Assembly (NCBI RefSeq): GCF_051020765.1
Contig: NC_134946.1
Span: 5,073,239 to 5,137,238, forward strand
Length of the DNA: 64,000 bases
Source of the DNA: Lasioglossum baleicum
Taxonomy: Eukaryota; Arthropoda; Insecta; Hymenoptera; Halictidae
Reading direction: 5' to 3'
In this document: positions 1 to 14,000 of the stretch, in pieces
Position numbering within the stretch: position 1 is the first letter of the stretch
Layout: each line of letters opens with the position of its first letter
Made by a program: the position numbers and the translations under genes
Notes under the pieces: model-generated
Seen by the model: only the letters and a program-made list of their open reading frames with translations
Told to the model about the DNA's origin: nothing
Databases searched by the model: none

Positions 1-3000
1 AGAGAGTTTAACAATGCCGATATACTATTTTTAACATATAAAAATCATTAATGAGGAAAATAAATTTTTACTTAGCTCTTATATAGCTTGCAATTGTTGT
101 ACGAAAATTTTATTTTGCATAAAGATCCGCAATTTAAGAAAGAAACAATCTATAATATACAATCTAAAAAAGAAACCATAGGGATTTGGGATAACTAAAA
201 TACCAGATAAATAGTTTGGATTGAAATCTCTCTATAAATATTTAAAACGAGTTTACCCGAATAGCGTTTCACTTCGGAGCGTGACGGATCAGACCCATTC
301 ACTGCCCAGCTCTCAATGCCTACCAGCGTCTCCCAGCATTCGGACTTGTGAAAGAAACAGTGGGAGATAAAGTCAAGCTAGAAGTGAAGAGTAGGAGAAC
401 CGGCAAAGTCCGGTGGTGGTCGCACAGCGACTTATTTCGAAACTTAATATGACTTCGACTTATTTCGAAACTTAATACAGTACAGTCGCGATTCTTGTCA
501 AACAGCCTGTGTTTTGCAGAGACAACTATCTATTAATAGTATAACTATTGATCTTGAAACAGTTCAAACGGAAGTCGAACGTAGAGAAGGACTGCATGAA
601 ATATGGATTGCGTGGCCGAAGCGTATCGGTGTGAACCACTACTAATCGAATGTACAAAAACTTCTTTATTTTTTTATGGGACTCTCAGTAACTTATTTCT
701 TGCATTTTTCTGATTAAAATAACACCGAACACAATATAATTTCAACTGTATTTAAAGTTGAAACTTTGAACTGTGCCGGTGACGGCGAATGTCCGTGTCT
801 CTTTCTTTCCCACACGCTGTCCTTCCTTGCGCCCGAAACTTCCATCGTCGATTGAACCACTAAATACAGTTGGAATCATATCGTGTTTGGTGTTACTTCA
901 ATCAGAAAAATGCCAGAAATAAGTTGGTGAAAGTCCCATAAAAAAATAATAAAAAATATAAATCTTTTCAATTACATAATAAATTTCTTTAATTTACACT
1001 TTAATATTAAGTCTTTCTCATAAATTTAATAATAAATTTTCTTATTTTTATTATAATTTAAAATTCTCTCTCAATCTTAAATTTTATATAGATTTACTAA
1101 TTTATATTATAACCCAAATCCCTTCTTTTAAATTATATAATAAATTTACTCTAATTTACTGTAACATTAAATCTTTCCTATAAATTTAATGATAAATTTT
1201 CTAATTTATATTATAATTTAAAATTCCCTCAATTTTTTAATTTTATATAAGTTTTACCCGAGATATACCCGAGCCGAGATCAATCATCGCCGCCCTGCGG
1301 TCTTGGCCGGCAGTGAAGCACCTGACAACTATCGCGTACGCGGTCCTTGACAAATATCACGACTTTATTGTATAACGGACAATTAGATGGAACTTGTTTT
1401 TTAAAAGTCAATGAAAATTCCGAAGAAATTCGAAATGGACGTATGGTAATTCCGCGGACAGTGTCTCGAGGAACGCCCACAATCCGCAGAGCGGAATCGC
1501 ACCCGTGTCTACTCGATAGTCGAGGCAACCGAATTCTGTTCGGATTCCGAGCGACAACAGACCGACTGTTCCTGCCAGCGGATTTGACATCCCGAAGCAG
1601 TCCCGCTGCGAAGTCAAAAGACCAAACTGCGCGATGTCCGACGCATCAATTACCTCGATCGATCGATCGCGCAATTTCCGTGTGCGGTTCCTCGAACTTT
1701 GGCTACGTGCCCGACGTATCCCCGTAACCATGAATCTGCGTACGATCCGAATCGAACGATAAATGGTTTTCTCGGTTTCTCCGGTGCAAGTCGGCTTAAC
1801 CGCTCCGTGCTCGTACGGAAACGCGGAAACTTCCCCTGTGTTCCCGTCTACCGGCTCCCGTTGCCCCTCTAAGCCATATAATTTCAATTGTTACAACGAT
1901 TATAGACGCGCTTTAGTCGCATCCGACACCAGGAACTTTCGCAGCCACGGTTTTTGCGCGGACGTGGCGGTCCGGACCGGTCCGATTCGGTACCTTCTGC
2001 TCTGTTGCTCGATGAAACGGCCGTCGACGCTCGAGAACTCGATTCGATTAACGAAACCGCACATCCCGCCTCGTAATTGATTCCGTTTCGCGTTACTTCA
2101 TGATCAATCGATGCTTTGACGATCGCTCGATCACTTTGTGACCGACCGACGCCCGACGATCGCCATTGTGCCTCTCGTATTCGGTTTCCGATGATTAGTG
2201 ATGATTAGACAGCGGAGCTTGCGACAAAATAAAATGTTTATAGATAGTTTGCAGGGAAATCGAGTCAGACTGAAATTTATTTCGTGCGTAAATAATTTAA
2301 ATTGTTTGAAAATAATGTTTCCATATGTCTTATTTTTATCATAAATGCATGAAAACTGTTTAGTGAAGTAACTTCGCTTCAATTCAGTAAGTTTAAGCAC
2401 AAACACGTAGAAGGTCAATAGGTGAGCTTGACTTTGAGAATTTTTTTCAACAAATGTCAGCAAATGGTTATATTTAAAAAATAGTTAGTACATAAGTTGT
2501 GTCATACTTTTATCTACAAAACAATAAATTTTCGTTAGAAAGTGTCCAATAGAAGTAGGGTGGCAACCACGTTTATGAAATTGAGAATTTGCTATAAGAC
2601 AAAGCTAGGTGAAAAAAAACAAAATGGAACATGTTGCTCTTTTCGCTTCCACGAAAGTTTACATAATACGTTAGGCTATTATATAACAAAGTCTCATTTA
2701 ATACGGTGTAAAAAGTGCAGCAGCACACGGTAGAAAACAGCTCGCATAACACGATGTATACACAGTAATAATAGGTTTATGTTTACATTCTCACAGCGTA
2801 ATAGAACACGATCATAAGATATGATTACAGCGTACGATGTGCAACAGGAAAAAAGGTACACAGCAAAAGCGAGAGTGTAATAGTTCTTCTACTTTTCGTA
2901 AAACACGTTCCAACAACCTTTTTCCGTTTGAGCATAATGTTGTTTTAAAGTAAAAAGTGTATATACATCTGAAATATTTGCATTATATTTTTCTAAGTAC

Positions 3001-3009
3001 TCTCTTCGT
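1..3009. other. Upstream stretch (intron or 5' flank of GluRI) without recognised exon
   Basis: I see no coding exon. It contains a short tandem duplication (about 429-479, unit gacttatttcgaaactta), a foldback element at 662-950, two copies of an AT-rich roughly 165-bp repeat (about 968-1250) and fragments of the dispersed repeat described at 18090-18270 (about 622-655 and 1255-1285). The 1280-2100 part is GC-richer, but its overlapping open frames on both strands resemble nothing known. Confidence 0.5.
662..950. mobile_element. Foldback MITE-like element
   Basis: The arms ttctttatttttttatgggac (662 on) and gtcccataaaaaaataat (ending about 950) are inverted copies that extend about 100 bp each, including ttgcatttttctgatt and its complement. 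The roughly 85-bp core (ctgtccttccttgcgcccga) recurs at 24699-24716. No protein is encoded, so it is a non-autonomous element. Related arm sequence is seen near 18280-18350 and 28155-28230. Confidence 0.7.
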
Positions 3010-4800
3010 ACTGCAGGTATTACTGTAATTAAATATCTGAAGAAATGTTCTCCAACACCCAACGTTGAGGGCTTTTTCACCCCTTACGAACCATACCACT
3101 GTTTATGTTTAGAATGAAAGTTTCACGAAAAAATAATGGGAAAAAATTGTTCTACATCGTACTGAAATAACGTTAGTATGAATCGAAATATCTGAAGAAA
3201 TGTTCTTCAACTCACAACGTTGAGGGCTGATTTCACCCCAAACGAACCATAATATTGTTAATGTTTAGAATGAAAGTTCCACGTAAAAATAATGGGAAAA
3301 AATTGTTCTTGAAACGACATTAATATGAATCGAAATATCTGAAGAAATGTTATTGAACCCCCAACGTTGAGGGCTGTTTTCACCCCTTACGAATCATAGT
3401 ACTGTTCATGTTTAGAATGAAAGTTTCACGTGAATATTACGGGAAAAATTTGTTTTACATCGTTCTGAAATAACGTTAGTATGAATCGAAATATCTGAAA
3501 AAATGTTCTTCAACTCACAACGTTAAGGGCTGATTTCACCCCTTACGAATCATAGTACTGTTTACGTTTAGAATGAAAGTTCCACGTAAAAATAATAGGA
3601 AAAATTTGTTCTTGAAACGACATTAATATGAATCGGAATATCTGAAGAAATGTTATTCAACCCCCAACGTTGATGGCTGTTTTCACCCCTTACGAATCAT
3701 AGTACTGTTCATGTTTAGAATGAAAGTTTCACGTGAATATTACGGGAAAAATTTGTTTTACATCGTTCTGAAATAACGTTAGTATGAATCGAAATATCTG
3801 AAAAAATGTTCTTCAACTCACAACGTTAAGGGCTGATTTCACCCCTTACGAATCATAGTACTGTTTACGTTTAGAATGAAAGTTCCACGTAAAAATAATA
3901 GGAAAAGTTTGTTCTTGAAACGACATTAATATGAATCGGAATATCTGAAGAAATGTTATTCAACCCCCAACGTTGATGGCTGTTTTCACCCCTTACGAAT
4001 CATAGTACTGTTCATGTTTAGAATGAAAGTTTCACGTGAATATTACGGGAAAAATTTGTTTTACATCGTTCTGAAATAACGTTAGTATGAATCGAAATAT
4101 CTGAAAAAATGTTCTTCAACTCACAACGTTAAGGGCTGATTTCACCCCTTACGAATCATAGTACTGTTTACGTTTAGAATGAAAGTTCCACGTAAAAATA
4201 ATAGGAAAAATTTGTTCTTGAAACGACATTAATATGAATCGGAATATCTGAAGAAATGTTATTCAACCCCCAACGTTGATGGCTGTTTTCACCCCTTACG
4301 AATCATAGTACTGTTCATGTTTAGAATGAAAGTTTTACGTGAATATTACGGGAAAAATTTGTTTTACATCGTTCTGAAATAACGTTAGTATGAATCGAAA
4401 TATCTGAAGAAATGTTCTTCGACCCCCAATGTTGAGGGCTGCTTTCACCCCAAACGAACCATAATATTGTTAATGTTTAGAATGAAAGTTTCACGTAAAA
4501 ATAATGGGAAAAAATTGTTCTTGAAACGACATTAATATGAATCGAATTATCTGAAGAAATGTTATTCAACCCCCAACGTTGAGGGCTTTTTCACCCCTTA
4601 CGAATCATAGTACTGTTTACGTTTAGAATGAAAGTTCCACGTAAAAATAATAGGAAAAATTTGTTCTTGAAACGACATTAATATGAATCGAAATATCTGA
4701 AGAAATGTTCTTCAACCCCCAACGTTCAGGGCTTTTTCATCCCTTACGAATCATAGTACTGTTAATGTTTAGAATGGAAGTTTCACGTAAAAATAATGGT
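3010..4800. repeat. Satellite array 1: dimeric 303-bp higher-order repeat
   Basis: The marker aacgttgagggc (and variants) falls at 3061, 3216, 3363, 3519, 3666, 3822, 3969 and 4272. Spacing alternates 147 and 156 bp, so the unit is a 303-bp dimer of two diverged monomers. About 11-12 monomers are present. The A monomer has ttcacgtgaatattacggg and the B monomer ccacgtaaaaataatagg. The central dimers (about 3363-4400) are nearly identical, so they were copied recently; the ends are more diverged. No useful coding frame. Confidence 0.95.
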
Positions 4801-4848
4801 AAAAAGTGTATGATTCGAATACTCATCCGGCAATGCTTCTCGCATTAG

Positions 4849-5064
4849 GCTCAGGCGGCGCTGATGTACGACGCCGTGTTTGTTCTCGTGGAGGCGTTCA
4901 ACAAGTTCCTGAAAAAGAAGCAAGACAAGAGCAACGTCAGACGAACTGGAATCCCAGGAGGCAGTCAGATTACGAACGACACCAGAGCCCTGGACTGCAA
5001 TAGCAGTCGTGGTTGGGTGACGGCGTTCGAATATGGTGAAAAGATTTCGAGGTTGCTGAGGAAG
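4849..5064 (+). CDS. GluRI: GluRI exon (end of amino-terminal domain)
   Basis: This 72-codon exon reads AQAALMYDAVFVLVEAFNKF near its start and ends in a helix (YGEKISRLLRK) before the donor gtgagc. AALMYDAV and the following helix match the last part of the ligand-binding-protein-like amino-terminal domain of AMPA receptors, which controls subunit assembly. The chosen acceptor is cgcattag at 4841-4848; a second in-frame AG at 4853-4854 would remove two residues. Phase is 0 at both ends. A satellite array stops only about 48 bp upstream, so the branch point and pyrimidine tract must lie in that short gap or in the last satellite unit. Confidence 0.9.
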
Positions 5065-8000
5065 GTGAGCGAACCAATCCAATCAGTTGCTGAAAGTACA
5101 CAAGCATCATTTAGAAGTCGCTCTAGATGTCCTTTAGCCGACAAAGTTTCATAGGGAGGCTGGTATAATTCATCGTGAAATTCTTGAACGCGGACAGAAA
5201 CGTTGAAATACTCAATATGTTTCGAATACCCGTGGCAACCGAAATTGCCAGAGACTCTTCCCAACGACTCTCTGCTCCTGACAGTAATTGGCGGTTATTC
5301 CGACTCTAACGGAATTCCTGCGTCTACGTCTGATCGTTCCCCTTCGTTCGCCTCTCTATATACATATGTATAGCAGAGTTATACCGGGAGTCCCACACCA
5401 ACTCTTTGACAGTTTGTTGCCCGACCGAATCAGACGCGAGAACCTATCGATATCGTGAAAATTGTTAGCGGTTTGATAAATCCTCCAGCAGAGATATAAC
5501 CTTAACACTGAACCCACCCAACCGACCATCAAAAGTGACTCTGATGTGTATAGTATTATAAAAATAATAAAATTCAATTTATTTATATTCTGTGCGATTT
5601 TTACTGTCATATAATATACAGTGTGTTCATTTGAAAAATTTCTAGCCGAATATCTCGAATAGTATGAAAGATAATATTAAAAGCAGTATCAGTTTTTTTT
5701 ATTTGGGTGGCTTTTTCGAGATCATTTGAATGTCAACTTTGTTTTTGCAAATGGAAAGCTGCGGATAAAAAAGTGCGCGGACAAAGAAAGTATCCTACGA
5801 AAATTGCTGGTATTTTTACGTATAATAAGATCCCATAGAAATCTTCTATCTTTTTATTTTCACATTGTAAACAATTTCTTTGATTTATTTCGAACTAACA
5901 GTTTGTATTTTTACTGATAGGTTGAAGCCGAGGGACTTACAGGAGAAATCCGCTTCAACGATGATGGCCGACGTCACAATTATACCCTCCATGTGGTCGA
6001 GATGACGGTCAACAGTGCCATGGTCAAAGTAAATATTTTTTCCTCCGGTATATTTCACCAGTAACTTGATGAACATCACGAATAATGAAATACATGTGCA
6101 GTATTGATGAACCTTGATTTTCACGTTTACATTAGTTTCATCCTATAAAAGAACATGACCTCCAAATAGGCTTGGAGTCTAAAATTGTTGTTCAAGAACA
6201 ACAACAGCCAATTTCATATTGTATATTGTATTACCAACATTTTTTATTAGCGAGGTCGTATGAAGATCATGTTGGTATGCGTGAATGAATATACAATTAT
6301 TAAATTGAGGGTAAATTTTAAATTAAAATATAAATTGAGGGTAAATTTATTGTAATTTATGTAAAATTTAATATGTTCACAAACAGGAGCCAATTTGAGA
6401 TTGTAAATAAACAACGTGTTCATAATTTTAAAATCTTAGACTGCAAGGTCATTTCGAGGTCATGTTCTCGTGCATAAATGGATGCACAATTATATTGGTT
6501 GTAACCAATTATGGTTTGTATATTTCTATTTAAATTTACATTTGGATGTATTTCCTTTAATATTTACGATTTAAAAATTTTTATCAATACTGTATGAATT
6601 ATTAATTCTATTTTATAGGTTGCAGAATGGACCGACGAAGCCGGGTTCCAAGCGATCGCAGCGAAATACATCCGTCTTCGACCACACACAGAAATCGAGA
6701 AAAACAAGACCTACATTGTCACTACGATCGTGGTAAGACTCTGCAAAATATTACTGCAGTTAATTGCTTCTAAATGGGGATTAACGAGCGTCCTAATTCT
6801 GTGATACAGGAGGAACCATATATCATGAAGAAGAAATCAGAAACAGGCGAAGTACTAGTTGGCAACGACAGTTACGAGGGCTACTGCAAAGATCTGGCTG
6901 ATCTGATAGCGAAAAAGCTGGGAATAACGTGTAAGTATTTCAAGTAATATTCCCTTCAATCCCTCCAGTACACATCTTTCACCTTCTCTCTGTGTAGGGG
7001 TGCAAACGCACCCCAGGCTGACAAAAATGGAAATAAAAAGTTGACGAATTGAAAATTTGTAAAAATTTTCTAACAATGCTATCTGTGATTTGTTTCAAAA
7101 TTTTTAAGTATCGTATACTTATCTCTTAAAAATCAATAAAACTTCGCAAATACTTGTGCGGACAACTTTTTTCTTTCATTTTTCTCCAAAAATGTATGGT
7201 GTCCAATTAACCCCCTGTACACGGTTAACATTGGAATAGCAGTATACAAAAAGAAGGTTATTCCTTTAATCTCTCGCTGTTAAACAATTTTTGCATTTCT
7301 GCACAGTAAAAAAATACTGTGAATGTGCAAAGTGTTCATATAAAATGTGTGAGCCATATAAGTGGAAAGAAAGTGTTGCCATCGAGAAAATAAATTGTCC
7401 ATAAATCCTGAATTGTAAAATGAGTTTCTCGTAAACAATGTTCCGTTTTCAAAAAATAGTCGAGCTCGAATGTTTATCTTGCACTCGTGCATACATATAC
7501 GTTCAGGATTACAGCAAGTGGAAACGATCGGTAATATACAGTTAACCAAATACTATTCGATATCGTGTAAACTCCGGCAAAACTGGAGCTCCATTATTTC
7601 GAAAACAAAATGCGTTCGAGATACTTTTATTTTGCACACTCGACATACTTGTTAATGTAAAACGGCACTCGTCGTCAATTATGGAGTAGTTGCATCATCA
7701 AAAGAGTTGCACACGATAGAACGTTTTGGAAAACAAGATTGTAAATGTTGTATCTGGTGATGTTTAGTACAAAATAAAATATCCAGGGTATCGTTTACAA
7801 AAACTCAGGCGGAATTCAAGTTTATTGTCAATGGGTTCGACATGGCACTATTGAAATAAAACCGATAATTACATTTTATATTCTGTGTGTCTCTCACATT
7901 CGCATTTGTTACACAGTGACTCCCACTAATATTTGGACACAGTGTCCGAATCTTAGAAATTGACACAGAACTACAAAACGTACTTTTTAAATTATAAAGA

Positions 8001-11000
8001 AGTTGCAAAATGAATCTTTTAGTATTTTCTCTACAATTTCGATCAATTGCAATTTTTGAAAAAATTTCTTTTCATATCATGTAGTAAACTAACTGCTCTA
8101 ACTTTCTCAAAAAAGTTCAAATCGTATGGTCCGATATTCAAAAAGTTAATTGGAGTCACTGTACAAATTCAATATTTAATTGTAACATTAAAATAAAGAC
8201 GAGATAAAATCTGTGTATGAAGAAAGGATTGTCACATTTTCAAGATCTGCTCATAGAATACTTCACTGTCGTTAATAACTTTTTGACTGATCCTCGTCCC
8301 AACCCCATGCAAGGTGCAAACGCGCGCAGGTTCGCGATCTAGTCAGGGTTAGGTCCGTCCCCGCCCTTAATAATTCCCCTCCCACTGTTCTATCAAATTA
8401 AGAAGTAACGATTACACTAATAATTAGTAATTAAAGAACAATCAGCCAGGTTGATAAATCAATGACATTATTGTTAATTTTTTCAGACGAGCTGCGAATC
8501 GTTAAGGACGGCAAGTACGGCATGGAAAATACAGAAGTTCCAGGTGGCTGGGACGGAATGGTTGGCGAACTGATCCGCAAAGTATGTTTGAACACTCCTC
8601 GAAGTGATCCCACCGGTCCAATGTCCTTTTCTTCGATGTGTAACTCACCGGAAGTGAACGCACGGGCCGGGCCCGAGCAATTCCGTAGAACTACGAAAGA
8701 TTCAGCTATTGATCGTCGGGCTCCGACTAAAACAGAAGCTCAACGAGCTGTTTTATCCACTCTATAAAGTTCGATTTCTGTCCACCAGATGCCTCGAGCT
8801 TGCAAGCTCTTTTCCCTTGCTCGGAGTACTTTGAGCTACATCTATCGGCGACCCTCGAAAAAGTGAAAAAATTAAAGAAATTTTTTGCTAATTATTTTTA
8901 GAATTACTAGAAATCAACTTGAACATACTAGAATGAAATAGAAAAATAATTTTAATATAGGAAAGCATATAATATGACTGCTGTTAAGAATGTTAGAGTA
9001 GAGTTCTACGCTTGTACGTACATTGCGACAATTTCGAAAAGCAGAACGTCTTAAAATGGATAATTGATAATTGTGATATCTTTGCAGGAAGCAGACATCG
9101 CTATAGCTCCCATGACAATTACATCAGAACGTGAACGAGTGATCGACTTCAGCAAACCTTTCATGTCTTTGGGTATCAGCATCATGATTAAAAAACCAAT
9201 GAAACAGAAGCCTGGTGTGTTCAGTTTCCTGAATCCTCTAAGCAAGGAAATTTGGGTGTGCGTAATCTTCTCGTACATCGGAGTGTCCATCGTTCTATTT
9301 ACCGTATCCAGGTAAGCTATTTTCGTAAATTCGCTCGATAACCAATCGACTTGCTTCAGTCGATATATATAATAAGAAACATGAAAATATATTTAAAAAA
9401 ACGTTGTTCCTAGTAGGTATATAGGTTTATATTTAATTGAAATTTAATAAAAATATTCTTTCATGCAGGGTAAACGAAATAATTAGGGAAGAAGCGATAG
9501 CTAGAGTAAAATTAAATCGAAAATGTAGAATGAGTTTGATGTTTCATTTTCGAAGTAATCAAATAAAATTCAACTAGTGTGTCTGACCAATGCTAGCCTA
9601 TACTACTTACTGCGAGAACGATGACGAAAAAGTGAACATACGTGTTCCATTGATCCTATTTAAAAATGTAGGATTAATGGTTCTAGCTTGATGTTTCATT
9701 TCGAGGTAATGAAATGAAATTCAGCTAGTGTGTCTGACCAATGCTAGCCTATACTACTTACTGCCAGAACGACGACGAAAAAGTGTAAGGGACATATATG
9801 TTCCAATCATCCTATTTAAAAATGTAGGGTTAATGGTTCTGGTTTGATGGTTCATTTTCGAGGTAACCAAATGAAAAACTAGTGTGTCTGACCAATGCTT
9901 GTCTATTCTACTTACTGCGAGAACGATGACGAAAAAAGTGTAAGGGAAATATATGTATGTTCCATTGATCCTATTTAAAAATGTAGGATTAATGGTTCTG
10001 GTTTGATGTTTCATTTTCGAAGTGATCAAATAAAATTCAACTAGTGTGTCTGGCCAATGCTAGCCTATACTACTTACTGCCAGAACGACGACGAAAAAGT
10101 GTAAGGGACATATATGTTCCATTCATCCTATTTAAAAATGTAGGGTTAATGGTTCTGGATTGATGGTTCATTTTCGAGGTAACCAAATGAAATTTAACTA
10201 GTGTGTCTGACCAATGCTTGTCTATTCTACTTACTGCGAGAACGATGACGAAAAAAGTGTAAGGGAAATATATGTATGTTCCATTGATCCTATTTAAAAA
10301 TGTAGGATTAATGGTTCTAGCTTGATGTTTCATTTCGAGGTAATGAAATGAAATTCAGCTAGTGTGTCTGACCAATGCTAGCCTATACTACTTACTGCCA
10401 GAACGACGACGAAAAAGTGTAAGGGACATATATGTTCCAATCATCCTATTTAAAAATGTAGGGTTAATGGTTCTGGATTGATGGTTGATTTTCGAGGTAA
10501 CCAAATGAAATTTAACTAGTGTGTCTGACCAATGCTTGTCTATTCTACTTACTGCGAGAACGATGACGAAAAAAGTGTAAGGGAAATATATGTATGTTCC
10601 ATTGATCCTATTTAAAAATGTAGGATTAATGGTTCTAGCTTGATGTTTCATTTCGAGGTAATGAAATGAAATTCAGCTAGTGTGTCTGACCAATGCTAGC
10701 CTGTACTACTTACTGCGAGAACGATGACGAAAAAGTGGACATACATATTCCATTGATCCTAACTAAAAATGTAGGATTAATGGTTCTGGTTTAATGTTTC
10801 ACATTTCCGAGGTAATCAAATAAAATTCAGCTAGCGTGTCTGATCAACGCTTGCCTATACTACTTGCTATGAGAACGATGCTGAACACGTATAAGAGAAA
10901 CAAATGTTCCATTGATCCTACTTAATATTTTCACTTCGCCTTTTTCTTCAATTAAAGAGCAGCCTGTTGCGACGAAATATCATACCTTTCATTAGTAATT

Positions 11001-14000
11001 AATGTAAATTGTCTGTTAAAAAAAAATTATGAATGTGGTGAGAAAAATTTACGAACTGGTACGTAAAAATGTATTATAGCGATTTCTACTACTCTTTCGC
11101 ATCTTCAAAAATAGTGTCACCCACATATGTGACCTCAATGTGCTAATAATTTTTTAATTCTGTTAACTTTTGTGTATTGGTTGAAATTTCACTCGCTAAG
11201 CTTTGTTACAAACGCATCAAATCCGCAGTCTAGTCACGACTGTAGGGAAACGAAGTTCTCGACACGAATTAGCAAATTGTTGCCTCGGTATTTCAATCTG
11301 CGCTGATCATTAGTGTGTTCACCCTCCATTCACTTACCGTTCCACCCCCAACCGCCCTCTATTCCACGATAATTACACAACAACCGCCTCTGTTTGCTTC
11401 TTGGCGAAGTACCCACCATTACGTGTCTGCTCGTGATACTCACCACGCGTTCATTTGTCGCTCGTATTGTATCAACTTCCCGCGATAAATCATCGTCGCT
11501 TTTTCTTTTTTTTTTTTTTTACTTCAACTCGATTAGGCTATTTACTGTTCCCTATCTCGCGTGATTTCCTCGAATACGGTTTCACAGGCGATCACAGGGA
11601 TTAACTGTGATCTTGATAGCGACAAATAAGGGCAAGAACAGTGTCACGTGATCGTTGATTTGATGTTTACAGCGATTATCGTCGAACGCATAGTCGCCAC
11701 GTGTTCCTGCGAACTTTATGATAAATCGACGACCAAGTTTTCGCTGCTCGAAGGTCGAACACTCGATCTTCTTTTTACAATGATTAGAAACGATATGGTG
11801 AAATGGATATGGCTGTGTTCAGAACTTCAGAAACAAAATAACTTTGATTAACGAGCTGCTGAAGACGTATGAAGCTTTGATCTGATTTGAAATTCTGGCG
11901 AAATTATCCATTTCAATATTTCTTGAGGCAAGCTTCAGAAAATACGATAAAAGAATATAGATGGAAATGAAAATGTTTTTCTCGGAATATGATATTGTTA
12001 ATAAATGTAGTACCTTTCTATATTCAGCTCCAGAATCTACCGATCAAATTCAATTGCAATATTTCTTGATACAAGGTTTAGAAAATACAATAGAAGAATA
12101 TAGAAGGAAATAAAAATGTTATTATCTGAATATTAAATTATTAATAAAAGAAGTATTTACACTTCTATTCAGCTCCAGAATCTACCGATTAAATTCAATT
12201 TCAATATTTCTTGAGAGACAAGCTTTAGAAAATACACAATAATAAAATATACAAGGAAATAGAAATGTTGTTCTCTGAATATTAAATTATTAATAAAAGA
12301 AGTACATTTCTATTCAGCTCCAGACTCTACCGATTAAATTCAATTTCAATATTTCTTGAGAGACAAGCTTTAGAAAATACACAATAATAAAATATACAAG
12401 GAAATAGAAATGTTGTTCTCTGAATATTAAATTATTAATAAAAGAAGTACATTTTTATTCAGCTCCAGAATCTACTGATTAAATTCAATTTCAATATTTC
12501 TTGAGAGCCAAGCTTTAGAAAATACACAATACTAAAATATAGAGGGAAATAGAAATGTTGTTCTTTGAATATTAAATTATTAATAAAAGAAGTACATTTC
12601 TATTCAGCTCCAGAATCTACTGATTAAATTCAATTTCAATATTTCTTGAGAGACAAGCTTTAGAAAATACACAATAATAAAATATACAATGAAATAGAAA
12701 TGTTGTTCTCTGAATATTAAATTATTAATAAAAGAAGTACATTTCTATTCAGCTCCAGACTCTACCGATTAAATTCAATTTCAATATTTCTTGAGAGACA
12801 AGCTTTAGAAAATACACAATAATAAAATATACAAGGAAATAGAAATGTTGTTCTCTGAATATTAAATTATTAATAAAAGAAGTACATTTCTATTCAGCTC
12901 CAGAATCTACCGATTAAATTCAATTTCAATATTTCTTGAGAGACAAGCTTTAGAAAATAAACAATACTAAAATATAGATGGAAATAGAAATGTTGTTCTC
13001 TGAATATTAAATTATTAATAAAAGAAGTACATTTCTATTCAGCTCCAGAATCTACTGATTAAATTCAATTTCAATATTTCTTGAGAGACAAGCTTTAGAA
13101 AATACACAATACTAAAATATAGAGGGAAATAGAAATGTTGTTCTCTGAATATTAAATTATTAATAAAAGAAGTACATTTCTATTCAGCTCCAGAATCTAC
13201 TGATTAAATTCAATTTCAATATTTCTTGAGAGACAAGCTTTAGAAAATACACAATAATAAAATATACAAGGAAATAGAAATGTTGTTCTCTGAATATTAA
13301 ATTATTAATAAAAGAAGTACATTTCTATTCAGCTCCAGACTCTACCGATTAAATTCAATTTCAATATTTCTTGAGAGACAAGCTTTAGAAAATACACAAT
13401 AATAAAATATAGAGGGAAATAGAAATGTTGTTCTCTGAATATTAAATTATTAATAAAAGAAGTACATTTCTATTCAGCTCCAGAATCTACCGATTAAATT
13501 CAATTTCAATATTTCTTGAGAGACAAGCTTTAGAAAATAAACAATACTAAAATATAGATGGAAATAGAAATGTTGTTCTCTGAATATTAAATTATTAATA
13601 AAAGAAGTACATTTCTATTCAGCTCCAGAATCTACTGATTAAATTCAATTTCAATATTTCTTGAGAGACAAGCTTTAGAAAATACACAATAATAAAATAT
13701 ACAAGGAAATAGAAATGTTGTTCTCTGAATATTAAATTATTAATAAAAGAAGTACATTTCTATTCAGCTCCAGAATCTACTGATTAAATTCAATTTCAAT
13801 ATTTCTTGAGAGACAAGCTTTAGAAAATACACAATACTAAAATATAGAGGGAAATAGAAATGTTGTTCTCTGAATATTAAATTATTAATAAAAGAAGTAC
13901 ATTTCTATTCAGCTCCAGAATCTACTGATTAAATTTAATTTCAATATTTCTTGAGAGACAAGCTTTAGAAAATACACAATAATAAAATATACAAGGAAAT

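Noticed and set aside
2889..3080. 63-codon minus-strand frame with protein-like composition
   Set aside because: Its N-terminal part is the reverse of the first satellite unit and no splice partners were found.
5885..6124. 79-codon minus-strand frame
   Set aside because: Antisense shadow of the GluRI exon at 5921-6028.
9754..10651. Three near-identical 87-91 codon minus-strand frames
   Set aside because: They are the same frame repeated by the 318-bp satellite; no start context or domain, and they vanish with single-base differences between units.
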